Source of the DNA: Lepisosteus oculatus
Taxonomy: Eukaryota > Chordata > Actinopteri > Semionotiformes > Lepisosteidae
NCBI RefSeq assembly: GCF_040954835.1
Contig: NC_090698.1
Coordinates: 49,176,284-49,240,283 of the forward strand
Reading direction: 5' to 3'
DNA length: 64,000 nucleotides
Positions 42,701 to 51,905 of this stretch are shown one piece after another. Numbering within the stretch: the stretch's first letter is position 1; the number at the start of each line of letters is the position of its first letter. The position numbers and the translations under genes were made by a program. Under the pieces are notes generated by a model. It was not told the DNA's origin, ran no database searches, and saw only the letters and a list, made by a program, of their open reading frames with translations.

Positions 42701-44622
42701 GGGGCTGCACGTTGGTGGTGGTGGAGGGGAGTCCCCATTACCTGTAAAGCGCTTTGAGGGGAGTGTCCAGAAAAGCGCTATATAAGTGTAAGCAATTATT
42801 AATTATTATTATTATTTTACTGTAAAAAGGCACCGTCCTTTGGATGAAACGTAAAACTGAGGTCCTGACTCTGTGTGGTTGTTAAAAATCCCAGGGCGTT
42901 TCTCGAAAAGAGTAGGGGTGTAACCCCGGCATCCTGGCCAAATTTCCCATTATTATGATAATCTGCAATGGGCAGCAGGGTGGTACTGTACACTGGTGAG
43001 CATTGCTGCTTCAAAGTGCATGTGTTCTAGATTCAGTTCCTGAGGTGCTATCTGCATGGAGTCTATGTGCTCTCCCTGTCTTCACATGGGTTTCCTCCAG
43101 GTGCTCAGGTTTTCTCCCACAGTCCAACAACATACTGGTAGGTTAATTGGCTTGTGGGAAAACCGGTTCTGGTGGGTGTATTTGTGTCTGTCTGCCCTAC
43201 AGCAGACTGGCATCCCCTCCAGAGTGTACTGTATCTTGCCTTCTGTTTGTTGCCTACCTGGATGGGCTCCAGCTCCACTGTGACCCTGAATTGAGTAGAG
43301 TGGTTAGAAAATGGATGGATGGTTAGAACCAGCAACTATTTTTTGTTATATTTCCACTCAGTTTGGAATCGCCAAGTGTGTCATTACATCTTGGCTTAAG
43401 TATATGACACAGCTAACCGCACAGGGGCATGTGAAAGAGAAAAAGGGGTCATATAACCCTTCCACCAGTACAATCATTAATCTTTTAACATACTACAAGC
43501 TGTACTGAGATATATTGGGGCTTAACTGCTGATTGAAGGAGTGGCTCATCCTGTGGTGACATTACTGCAAGTGTGAAGTCGTTGGGGTCACTGTTTCTTT
43601 GACAGAACCCCAAATGACTAATCCGATGCCTATTCCCAGTGGCTCTGGTCCAAATGTTCTCTTCCCCTTGGAGAATCCCAGGCACAGATGGCCAGGCTTT
43701 GTTGTGTCCCAGGGCTGTGAGATCTGGATCACAGAGCTCAATCCGGTTGAGCCACTCAGGAGCCCCAGAAGCACTGCTTTTCCCCTCAAGCTCAGTGACT
43801 TGCCTTATGATTGATAAATTAAGTACTGTTAGTTTGTCTCTTGGGCCCTAGATTTTGTTCTGGACCCGGGGTGTTTTGTGTGCTACGTTTGACACAGAAT
43901 GAACTTTATCTTATACACATAATTTAAATGTTCACTTCTTCACCCCTTTGTTGTTTATGTGATATTTATGTCTGTGAGAAAGTATGTTTTATAGCATTTG
44001 CAATAAAAAATATTTGAAAGTTTTCCATTGCCTGAACAAGGAGTGGAACCATGATATCACACACAATTGAAGATTTGAAGTCCCAACTCATTTGCTGGAA
44101 CACTTGTTTTTAGACCGGTCAGAATTGTGATTCACAATGAGGTATATCACCTTGGTTTGGTGAAAAAGTAATTAAGCCCCCTTAAGAGTTTATGGTTTAA
44201 CATATTTAGACATACAGTTTTTGACCTTCACCTAGTCTTCACTAAGTTCTAACAGTGGATAAAACTAACTTCATTTGAGAAATAACACACAAAAACTCTA
44301 CTTTGTCATTATTTATTTAAAAGTAAGCCAGTATTGAGTTTCTTTCTGTGAAAAAGTAAGTACTGTATTTCTACTAAGTGATGGACAAATATGTCTAAAT
44401 ATGTTAAATCATAAAATCTTAGGGGGTGTGCAAGCAGCTGGTATAAGTTGTTTAAATTAAGGTCAAAATAACATTAACATTGTTTTTGAAAAGCAAAATG
44501 TGAATGTGTATTTATAATTTCTCTTTTTTGCATTTCAGGTCCAGGACTCTGAAGCTGAATCACTAAATGGATTTTTAAATGGAATAGAATGGCTTTTGGG
44601 AGAAATTGGGATAAATGTTTAG
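36584..44622 (+). CDS. FBXO4: F-box only protein 4, complete
   Basis: FBXO4 is the substrate receptor of an SCF (SKP1-CUL1-F-box) ubiquitin ligase; known mammalian substrates include TRF1 and phosphorylated cyclin D1. Seven coding exons (36584-36742, 38803-39035, 39577-39797, 40285-40360, 41772-41950, 42256-42431, 44539-44622) join in frame to 375 codons plus TAG (human 387). The F-box covers about residues 49-96 (LPVDIQFYVMSFLTPQDLCQ, then LGSTSQYWSSAVRDPVLWKY). The C-terminal Ras-like, non-nucleotide-binding domain known to hold TRF1 is represented by AVTSFFHSLVVNSEP, FAMFGPGLEQL, GFPQRQI, GFIYVANAEE, RPLLVLSCIS and LNGFLNGIEWLL. All introns are GT-AG and their phases are consistent. The N-terminus is shorter than in human and lacks its Ser-Pro motif. 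Neighbouring OXCT1 and RIMOC1 support orthology. Confidence 0.96.
37509..37575 (-). repeat. tRNA-like sequence (SINE head or tRNA pseudogene)
   Basis: On the minus strand AGTGGCTTAATCGGTAAAAG resembles a tRNA box A (TGGC..A..GG). About 30 bases on, GGGGATTCGAGTCGGATC resembles box B (GGTTCGAATCC). I could not fold a full cloverleaf with a paired acceptor stem, so a working tRNA gene is unlikely. Confidence 0.45.
37685..37885 (-). mobile_element. CR1-like LINE 3' end relic
   Basis: GAACATAAGAACGTTTGCAA, then GAGGATCTCATCTAGCGGTT and TCTTGAAAACCGC, and GTACAAAGAAGTGTTTTATG read as the antisense of the CR1-type tail (minus: CTTCTTTGTACC...TTCAAGAAACCGCTAGATGA). It lies in FBXO4 intron 1. Confidence 0.65.
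38370..38465 (+). mobile_element. CR1-like LINE 3' end relic
   Basis: TTCAAGAAATGTTTGGATGA then GATCCTCAGATCATTTAGAT match the sense of the copy at 37685-37885. The two lie opposed in FBXO4 intron 1, about 500 bases apart. Confidence 0.6.
38803..39035 (+). CDS. FBXO4: FBXO4 coding exon 2 (F-box)
   Basis: It has 233 bases, phase 0 in and phase 2 out. It carries most of the F-box and the following conserved FLLRDIPSWSSIDCTSLPDL. The acceptor is GCTGAAG|GTGGAT. The donor GCAGA|GTACGT was chosen over the later TAC|GTATTG because only it joins exon 3 in the conserved frame. Confidence 0.95.
39577..39797 (+). CDS. FBXO4: FBXO4 coding exon 3
   Basis: It has 221 bases, phase 2 in and phase 1 out, and encodes YLRCYPASRRRSRPLRPRYR, AVTSFFHSLVVNSEPCFAMF, GPGLEQLDVSYVRKMM and GFPQRQIN. 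The acceptor is CTTCAG|GTATTT and the donor AATG|GTGTGT. Confidence 0.95.
39850..40216. mobile_element. MITE-like element with long terminal inverted repeats
   Basis: The left end (TATACAGT...AAAGTTTGGGCA, TTTTGTTGATTTTCTAAGTG, AACTTAAACTTG, 39852-39955) is repeated inverted at the right end (40110-40214) with a modest number of differences over about 100 bases. Both flanks read CAGTATACAGT / ACTGTATACTG. The central part codes for nothing. TTTGGGCA near the ends is seen in Tc1-like families. It lies in FBXO4 intron 3. Confidence 0.8.
40285..40360 (+). CDS. FBXO4: FBXO4 coding exon 4
   Basis: It has 76 bases, phase 1 in and phase 2 out, and encodes GVGSGISFRFNNQQTFNI then ITLYSET. The acceptor is TTGCAG|GTGTTG and the donor ACAAA|GTAAGT. 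Confidence 0.95.
40535..41145 (-). mobile_element. Rex/Babar-like LINE, 3' end (antisense in FBXO4 intron 4)
   Basis: Its minus-strand end ACAATTTCCCTCACGGGATC-type tail and the coding end are shared with the larger copy at 56236-57213: plus strand GATACTTTATTGATCCCGTG at 40549, GGCAAGAATGACCTCCTGGA at 40943 and GGGATGGGAGACGTTGTCCA at 41041. It is 5' truncated at about 41145. Confidence 0.8.
41255..41605 (-). repeat. Dispersed repeat with tRNA-like head
   Basis: ATCCATCCATTTTCTG, GGGGGAGCCGGAGCCTATCC, GATGCCAGTCCATTGCAGG, ATTGAACTCAGGGCCCC and TATCACCATGCTGCC form a full-length minus copy in FBXO4 intron 4. Confidence 0.8.
41772..41950 (+). CDS. FBXO4: FBXO4 coding exon 5
   Basis: It has 179 bases, phase 2 in and phase 1 out. 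It encodes a highly charged KKERERARLEQH segment and ends VQEVCRVVNGFIYVANAEE. The acceptor is GCTCTAG|GAAAGA and the donor GGAG|GTAAGA. Confidence 0.94.
42256..42431 (+). CDS. FBXO4: FBXO4 coding exon 6
   Basis: It has 176 bases, phase 1 in and phase 0 out. It encodes ADREEELAQIQAMIDPAWG, PSTRPLLVLSCISREGCRRI and PCVNMAEQLHLKQLPNPWL, matching human from DPAFGSSGRPLLVLSCIS to the LLNHPWL region. The acceptor is TTTTGAG|GTGCGG and the donor GGCTG|GTAAGG. A 5S-derived SINE begins about 50 bases after the donor. Confidence 0.93.
42484..42960 (+). repeat. 5S rRNA-derived SINE, internally rearranged
   Basis: The 5S-like head AAGCTCAGCAGGCGAGAACC then CCAGTACCTGGATGGGAGAC is intact, and a normal tail ends at about 42815. 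The middle block (from ACTGTAAA...CACCGTCC to AAATTTCCCATT) is missing between about 42690 and 42700 and is found instead after the tail, at 42818-42955. Confidence 0.75.
42965..43322 (+). repeat. Dispersed repeat with tRNA-like head
   Basis: GGGCAGCAGGGTGGTACTGT, TTCTAGATTCAGTTCCTGAG (box-B-like), CTCCCACAGTCCAACAACAT and TGACCCTGAATTGAGTAGAG to ATGGATGGATGG make a full plus copy, directly after the rearranged 5S-SINE. Confidence 0.8.
44165..44435. mobile_element. MITE-like element with about 40-base inverted ends
   Basis: The left arm TTAAGAGTTTATGGTTTAAC then ATATTTAGACAT (44173-44212) is inverted at 44391-44430 (ATGTCTAAATATGTTAAATC then ATAAAATCTTAGGGGG). GAAAAAGTAATTAAGCCCCC is like the subterminal part of Tc1-type elements. 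It lies in FBXO4 intron 6 just before the last exon. Confidence 0.65.
44539..44622 (+). CDS. FBXO4: FBXO4 coding exon 7 with stop codon
   Basis: It has 27 codons plus TAG: VQDSEAESLNGFLNGIEWLL then GEIGINV. Human has VQDTEAETLTGFLNGIEWIL followed by a different short tail. The acceptor is ATTTCAG|GTCCAG. Confidence 0.95.
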   Translation, partial: VQDSEAESLNGFLNGIEWLLGEIGINV

Positions 44623-45497
44623 ATCATTCAGAGTAACCTTTCATGCTTTTGGAAATTGTAAATATTAACACAACTCTTAAAAGAAAAGAACAGGTAAAAA
44701 TATTTGTGAAGACTACACCTCTTTTATATATCAGAGACTTAATATGCAAATTTTATGTTTGTATTTGGAAAGAAGTGATTGGCATAGTTCAGAACTTTTT
44801 TGAATCTGTAGGCATCATCGCTTCAGGTGATAATAAGTGGAAACCTGCTCGATGTCAAGGATACCATGATGCTCCTATTGTGGATGTGTCAACTCAGTGA
44901 ATTGTCAGTAAGGTGTACTGTATAATTACAGATTGAAGCTGTTTTCTTTCTCTGGTATTACTTTTGGCATTTTAAGGTTTGACAGTCCACATGACAGAAT
45001 CAAAACCTTAATTACTGCTCCTGTTCCCTGTTACAGGGAAGTGTTCCCAATCACTAACCCTCATTTAACCCAGCACTATCCCACTTAATGCAGGGTCTGT
45101 TGTTATCTGGGGTTTATTGCACTGTAGCACTGCATTATTGCATACCAGCACGATTATAATGCTTCTATCCAGCCTCTAAGGTCTTTCAGAAATAAATGTA
45201 CCTTTTAATGAAGTGAATGGTTTAAAATTGTCAACAACCTTAAGCAAAATTTCTCAGGTCTAGCTCAGAAAATGCTTGGGTATGTTATAAAAAAATTGAG
45301 TAATTGAGTATAAGACCTCTGATTTACCTGTTGCTGGAGAAGACCTCAAATGACTGTTGCTGTTGCAAATAACATCCTTTGTCGGTTAATTCAATTTTTT
45401 TTACTCTGGGATTTAAAAAATCGCTTGGACTGAGTTTATACAGCTGTGGTGCTTATTTGTTCATTATGGTTTGTGTAGTGTGGAACATCGCATCTAC
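44623..45497. other. FBXO4 3' flank
   Basis: This is probably the 3' UTR and downstream sequence. No gene or repeat was recognised. Confidence 0.5.
45191..45196 (+). terminator. Candidate FBXO4 polyadenylation signal
   Basis: An AATAAA about 570 bases after the FBXO4 stop is the first hexamer I see downstream. Its use is not shown. Confidence 0.35.
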
Positions 45498-45845
45498 TGA
45501 TGGGGACACTATACTGTAAACAGGCGCCGTCCCTCGGATGAGATGTAAAACCGAGGTCCTGACTCTCTGTGGTCATTAAAAATCCAAGGGCGTTTCTTGA
45601 AAAGAGTAGGGGTGTAACCCCGGTGTCCTGGCCAAATTTCCCATTGGCCCTTATCAGTCATGGCATCCTAATAATCCCCATCTGTGAATTGGCTTCATTC
45701 ATAGATGGGGATTCATCCTTCATCCAGGTGGATGCTGCACATTGGTGATGGTGGAGGGGAGTCCCCATTGCCTGTAAAGGACTTTGAGTGGAGTGTCCAG
45801 AAAAGCACTATATAAGTGTAAGCAATTATTATTTTTATTATTACT
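45498..45845 (+). repeat. 5S-derived SINE, 5' truncated
   Basis: It starts at GATGGGGACACTATACTG, passes through GCGCCGTCCCTCGGATGAG and AAATTTCCCATTGGCCC, and ends in the GCACTATATAAGTGTAAGC tail plus ATT repeats. The 5S-like head is absent. Confidence 0.8.
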
Positions 45846-46394
45846 GTGTTACTGTGCAGTACTCCCTGTAAACAGCAGGTGACAAAGTTTCCCCACTACA
45901 ACTGGTCATTTTCATACCCAATATAGTACAGGAAATGCAGCTCAGTCTTGTATTTTACAAAACTACTAATGCAGAGACAAGAACATACATAACTTGGTAA
46001 CCACTTGCAAAGCCTTTAGTATTAATCACTGATGCTTTGGATTTTGAAGTTTGTGCTCTTCTGAATGTTATCTTGAAGAATCTTGAAAGAACGTATCACA
46101 TAGTTGCAGATTTGAAGATGACAAACGAAAGATGATATCGGAAGCTTTGAATGGAGTGCTCATGCTGTCCAGGCATTTTCATTAAAAAAATTATACCGGA
46201 TGTATCAGTTATTCCAGCATCTACACACTCAAGAAAGAAAACTACACATTCAAGAAATGCATCTCATCTGGATCCATGGATCTTTCGTTTCTTGAGCTGG
46301 GTTGGTAGACTTTTCCTCACTTCTGCAACTCAAGATCCTGTACAGCAATGCACCTTCTGTTCTTGGTTTTAAATGCACTTGCCCATAGTTTCCA

Positions 46395-46735
46395 ATCCTG
46401 GGTCAATTTTTATTGCCGATTCTGAAGTCTTTTGGGATCACTTTGTTGATGGCTTTAAAGGTGTGGAATGTGGAATTCTTATAATCGGGTCCCGTTTTCT
46501 TTTCAAGTCTAAAAAGGTTTAATTTCTGTAACCTGTAAGAATAGGACACAAGCCTGGCAATGTATCTGGCTATTCTATTCTGGACTGATTCCAGAACAGA
46601 AATATCATTTTTTGTAATGTAATGACCAAAATAGCTCACGGCATTCTCAGTGAGGTTGTACGAGTGAATTATAGAATATTCGTGTAGCAACCCTTGTTTT
46701 AAATTATTCACTTCCCCATATTGTGTGGAAGATTG
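46395..46735 (-). mobile_element. CR1-like LINE RT C-terminal relic
   Basis: A 102-codon open frame on minus reads AVSYFGHYITKNDISVLESV, QNRIARYIARLVSYSYRLQK, LNLFRLEKK and TFKAINKV. This is the standard end of CR1-type RTs (H-...-LE-VQ-R-AR-...-L-LF-LEKRR...FKI). It starts without an RT core, so it is a fragment. Confidence 0.6.
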
Positions 46736-46739
46736 GTCA

Positions 46740-49700
46740 TTTTTATGAGTAGCTTCTTTAAGTAGAAGCTACTAGAAATGTGTTTTTATTTACTACATTG
46801 ACTACCATTTGCCACATTTATTTTTTACTTGCCTTTGCAGGTGCAGTATTTGCTAATCCTTCTATTTTGCTAATCTGCAAGTTTCATTAGTTAATAAAGT
46901 AAACCAGGATCTATATTACTGATAATAATTTGAAACAGCATTAGCACTAATAAAGATTCCTGGGAAACAGCATTAACAATGTTCCCCAGAAAGAAATACA
47001 TGACATTTATTGGTTGAGATAGCTGCACCTTATTTCCACCAAGAAAATAACCTGTAAAAAAGGTTATTTTGACAAAATGACGAACGAGCACATTGTTATC
47101 ATCTGTATTTATTACAACATTTAAACAACGGCTGGTATTGCGAACAAAGCAAATAGGATGCAGCAAATAGAATTTAAGATGCTGAGATGCTTTCCATGTT
47201 TTACGTCATTTTCCAACCAGATGATGCGACTTAATAACAGCAGGTGGTAGTGTTGCCCCTTTTGTGGGAATATGGAACCAGCAGCCCTGCTGTTATTGTC
47301 ATACTGACATGATATCCAGGCTTCTTTCAGTAAATGTTGAAATTCTGTTAGATTTGTGTGCACACACTACCCATACCTATCATAATATTTTTCATGATTT
47401 GATTTATATTTCTTATTTTATTTATGATTGATACATGTTTTACAAGGAAGACCTTTTGGGTTTATTTGTTTCAAGAGCACATAGCTGCTTTGAATTATAG
47501 GAATTAATGTCTAAGGAGACTTACAGGACTTACAGTACAATTCCATGTCACTGGACACAGAGTTGGTTATTTCACACTGGTGAGCCTAATTAGGACAATA
47601 CAGCTGTCGTATACTGTATCTTCATTTTTAATATTATACATGTAAAAACTTGAATCAGAAGATTCAATGGGTTCTCCCTCCATAACCCAGTGAAATTGCA
47701 TTAGCTGATTTAAATGTATTCCTATAATTCATAGACATAGACTACTTGGTCTCCTGCAGCTCTATTAAATTTTCATTAGGCACGAAACCTAAGGAATGTT
47801 CTACCATTCACGTAATTAACAAAGCACCCATGGTTAAAATTAAATAATTATTTTGTTTACATGTACAGAGTAATATTTTCATCACCAACAAGAGCGCAAT
47901 AAAGGTTTACATAGTTTGATATTTACACTGTTCTGTCATTTTTAATAGATTTATGCAGATTATTGCTTTAATTGTATTTATGAGCATGAAAATAGTGCCA
48001 TATAATCAATATATAAAAACCTAGATTGATCATTTTTCTGATTGAAAACAGAAATGATTTTTAATGTGACAAACACAATAGCAATGTAATTAGTAAAAAA
48101 AACTGAGGTAAAGTTTGCAATTAAAAATGGACATTTTCATTTAAATTTGTGTGGTTCAGTGGTTGTGAGAACCCAATGTAAAGTAAAAACAACACTGAAG
48201 CAAACACTTTGCATGTGAGCTTTCTTTTGAACAATTAGAATAATGCTCTGGAAGTGTAATGCTTGACATTGTAAAGCCAAGTTCTAGAAGTATCAATCAA
48301 CCTGCAAAATACTTCTCAATAATGGAACTCCATACCTCAGGCAATTTAATGCATTAAGCCTTGGACACTTCCTAATAATTATTACTTGTATGCTTGCATA
48401 TTGTTGAACAAGTTGCATTCCAGGCTGCTTCCAATGCACTGCACCAGTAAAATAGCACAAAGGAAGCAATTTTTTCTCATTTGTTTTCTGCACTTCACTG
48501 TACTTGTCCTGCAAAGTTGTCGCACTGTGGGTGAAATCACCTGACTCATTAATAGCTGTCTCGCTGTGAACACCTTCTGCTTCTAAAGTTGTTTAGGGTA
48601 AAGGGCACATTTTAGCAGAAGCTGAGCAGTATGAACACGCATTTCATAAAGCAAATTGGACTGACATTTGGAATCCAGAGGGAACATCTTTTTTTAAAAT
48701 CTTGCTAAAGTTAAAAATATAATTTCAGAAAAAAAAATAATTTAATGGCCATCCGATTTTTTAGCTTTTCTGTCTTTCTCAAGCACATATTCAGTTCCCA
48801 GTGATATTTCTATTCTGTTTTACGTTTAACTTACTATACTGTACATATGTTTACATGCTATACAATACAATTCTTTTTAATCCGTAGATAAAAGTTGTAT
48901 TTAGTTAATTATGTCTTTAAAATAAACATCCTCTCGTATTAGTTTTGAACAATTTAAAAACTATGGCTTCACTAGACTACATTATGTTAATTAAATAAAC
49001 ATTAGGCTGCCTTGCTGAAAAAACATATACTCATTTTTTTCTCCTTTTTAGACATTAATTTTTCCCCTTTGAATGGAGAAAAAGCCATTTTTCTATGACC
49101 TTTCTCATTTTTTGTCTGAGTAACATTCTAAGTACCAGTTATATGTGGAGTTTAATGTAGCATAAAAATCGTAATTACAGCAATTCTGACACATTAACAC
49201 AAAATTACAATTTTAATAGCAGATAATAGATTTTTCTCCAAATTACTATGTGGAAGGTACTTTCTTGAAGACTACAGCAACATTTCAAGGATTTTAATTT
49301 TGATGTAAAAATTGGATGATGTAAACATTAATTTACAGAGCACCTTTCATTAACGTTAAGAGCCTCTTAATGTTTTTTTTTTTCATCCTGGTAATGAATT
49401 ATATCTTCAAATGCACACACCATCTCAAATGGTAAATGTTGAAAAGAAAAAGCAAAGATATTTTTAGAATATTAAACTGAAAATGTGAAAAGGGTACCAG
49501 TATTTCATGAGCCCGCAACAAAATTGAACACGTTTTGAACATCTGTCCTGTCTTCAAGAAATGCTATCTATCATTTTTACTTTGCATTGACCATACAGTA
49601 TATTGCTTTTCTAGACAGCAGTGATTTTTAAATCGCCTTAAGTCTCACCGTCCAGAGCGCTATCCATGCCCTGAGATCTGAGATCAGGCAATTTAGTTTC

Positions 49701-50587
49701 TCAGTATGGAATATTTCACCTAAGTGGGAGAAAATTAATTCACAAATACACAACAGAAGTCTCTTTAATCACATTAAATAGTATCTCTAATGCACTTTGA
49801 TTTCTTGTGTTTATTCATTCATCACAGCACAGCTATTGTCAGGCTGCTGACTTTGTCACATGCATCATTGTCAAAACATAAGTACCGCTTACAGAAATGT
49901 TGAACACTTTAAATATAAAGACTAATATTTAAATTCCCACAACAAAATTAAAAACATTATATTATTGCCAAAGTCCTGTTTTCATTTTTAAGTAAATGGA
50001 AAAATACAGATTTATGTTTAAGAAAACTTTGAAGTTCTGTTTACCCTTATTTGTATATTTATGGAAATTTAATCTTTTATGGAATTATTGTGTTTGCTTG
50101 TGAAATATTGTGGAATATTTCTGTTCACTCTTTCTGCTATCAGTTTCCAACTAGTAATCAAAATCACCGCGTGATTAAACAATGTAGGAATAGGGATGTG
50201 AAGATGCCCCAGTTCAGCCAGGCATGACAATTTATATTGTGTCGTAATCAAATGGCATTTACAAAAAAAAACTACTCTGCTACAAACTAGAAATAGAAGA
50301 TGTCTTGTAATAGAACCACATTGTACAGGGTCCTTGGCAAGGTCTTGTTATAAACCAGTGATTTTTATCACAATGGTTTTACTTTAAATGGGATATTTGT
50401 TCTCAATTGTAAACAATTTGTACTGACAAAATAACATACAGTATAGCCCACCTACAAATGAAATTGAAAATACAAATAAGAATGTCATCTTTAAAATACC
50501 ACAGTGGGATAGGGAACAGCTTCAGAAAGAATAATAGCATTAAAATTGTAGAATTGCAATTATAAATACATATAGTTCCAAGTATAT
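46740..50587. other. Intergenic AT-rich stretch
   Basis: About 3.8 kb without a recognised gene or repeat. It is unusually free of the window's common repeats compared with both flanks. Confidence 0.45.
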
Positions 50588-50690
50588 AGCTGCGTCACCA
50601 TGCGTAGGCTGCAAAGGATCAGGTAAAGGTATTCCATGCTGAAAAGAGAAAAAAAGAAACACAAGTTGTGTTTCTTTTCATCTTTCAGTT
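50588..50690 (-). repeat. Hammerhead-like/Penelope-type repeat, snapback copy 4
   Basis: A minus-oriented tail and head (TGCGTAGGCTGCAAAGGA, TTCCATGCTGAAAAGAG) are followed immediately by a plus-oriented GTTGTGTTTCTTTTC to CTTTCAG, forming a near-perfect hairpin centred at about 50665. Confidence 0.7.
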
Positions 50691-51031
50691 ATATTTTTTC
50701 AGATCCATTCAAATGTAAGGGAAAGCAAAAATACACTACAGCAAGCGTAAGAGTCTCAGCAAAGGGTAGGAAAACTCTTCTATTTTCTTTGAGATTTAAA
50801 TAAAATATTTTATTTTTCTGTAGTTGCTATATAAACCCCAACGCAGTACTTTCTCTCTTAAGGAAAACTATTTTCAAATATATATATATATGTATGCAGT
50901 ATATAAATATAATGCTTTGTCACAAGACTTATAATCACAATAACCATTAAATATATACAGCACTGTGTATACAGTACAGTGAATATACACTGTTTACAAA
51001 GTTTTTACTTGCACAGTCATCACACGTTGAA

Positions 51032-51109
51032 ACAGCAATTAGTATTTGTTATGTACCAACCTACTCCACACAGCAATTAGTATTTGTTATGTGCCAACCT
51101 ACTCCACAC
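51032..51109. repeat. 39-base tandem duplication
   Basis: ACAGCAATTAGTATTTGTTA and the following 19 bases (to CTACTCCAC) occur twice head-to-tail, at 51032-51070 and 51071-51109, with one difference (GTACC / GTGCC). It is clearly recent. Confidence 0.9.
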
Positions 51110-51464
51110 ATTCAAATAACAAAAGACATAATTACTTTGAAAGAAAATGGAAAAGTCAGGATTGCATAAGCATGCAAATGCTTTTCTGTGTGAAATCATG
51201 AGGTCGATCTGCGAGAAGCGGAAGGCACTCAGACCTTCCCCACTTTCAGGCTTTCCCACCAAAGTGAGTTGCAGGGAAAGAAGGAAGCTGATTGACCAGG
51301 TTTTGTGGTGAGACAAGACTAAATTGCAATGTTTTGGTCTAAATACAAGGTCTTACTTTGGACACAACCCCAAAAAAGTGCATCACTTGGTCAACACCAT
51401 CCCCAGTGTCAGGCATGATGGCAACACCATCGCTAATCCTATGACTTACTTTGTCTCTCTCCCT

Positions 51465-51560
51465 CAGACCTGAAGAAGGCTCCACAGCTGTAACGTTGTG
51501 TTTCTTTTCTTTACCTTTCAGAATGGAATGAGCCTTTTACCTGTTCCTTTGCTCTAGTTC
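51465..51560 (+). repeat. Hammerhead-like/Penelope-type repeat, copy 5
   Basis: It reads ACCTGAAGAAGGCTCCACAG then CTGTAACGTTGTGTTTC and a GGAATGAGCCTTTTACCTGT tail. CTGAAGA is kept, but the GAAA position is GTAA. Confidence 0.75.
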
Positions 51561-51599
51561 TGCTTCTCATCAGCAGATACTGGGAAGCTTGACAAGACT

Positions 51600-51905
51600 T
51601 CAGTCCTAAAACTAGGACAGAAATGAATCTTTCAGCAGGACAATGATCCAAAGCAAAAGGCCAATGCTATATTGAAGAGGCTTAAGAATAAGCAAGTGTG
51701 GATCTCATTGAGTGGCCCAGTCAAAGTCTTGAATTGAGTTCTATTGATAGTTTGTGGAAATACTTAAAAACTATCCATGAGTGACTCCCAAGCAACTTGA
51801 AAGAGCTTGAGTAAATTTCCCAAGATGAATGGGCAAAAAATACACTAAGTAGGTTTGTAAAGTTGTAAGAGATGTACTCAAAAAGACTTGCGACTATATT
51901 TCTTA
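51600..51905 (+). mobile_element. Tc1-like transposase C-terminal relic
   Basis: Translated pieces FQQDNDPKQKANA, a stop-broken W-P-SQS-LE and SIDSLWKYLK, then SNLKELE and WAKNT correspond in order to the DDE-domain end of Tc1 transposases (QDNDPKH...WP-QSPDLN-IE-LW). Frames are broken. Confidence 0.65.

Noticed and set aside
47121..47363. 80-codon minus-strand frame with a LLKEAW-like start, recalling a transposase C-terminus
   Set aside because: Only a few residues agree and the neighbouring frames give nothing further.
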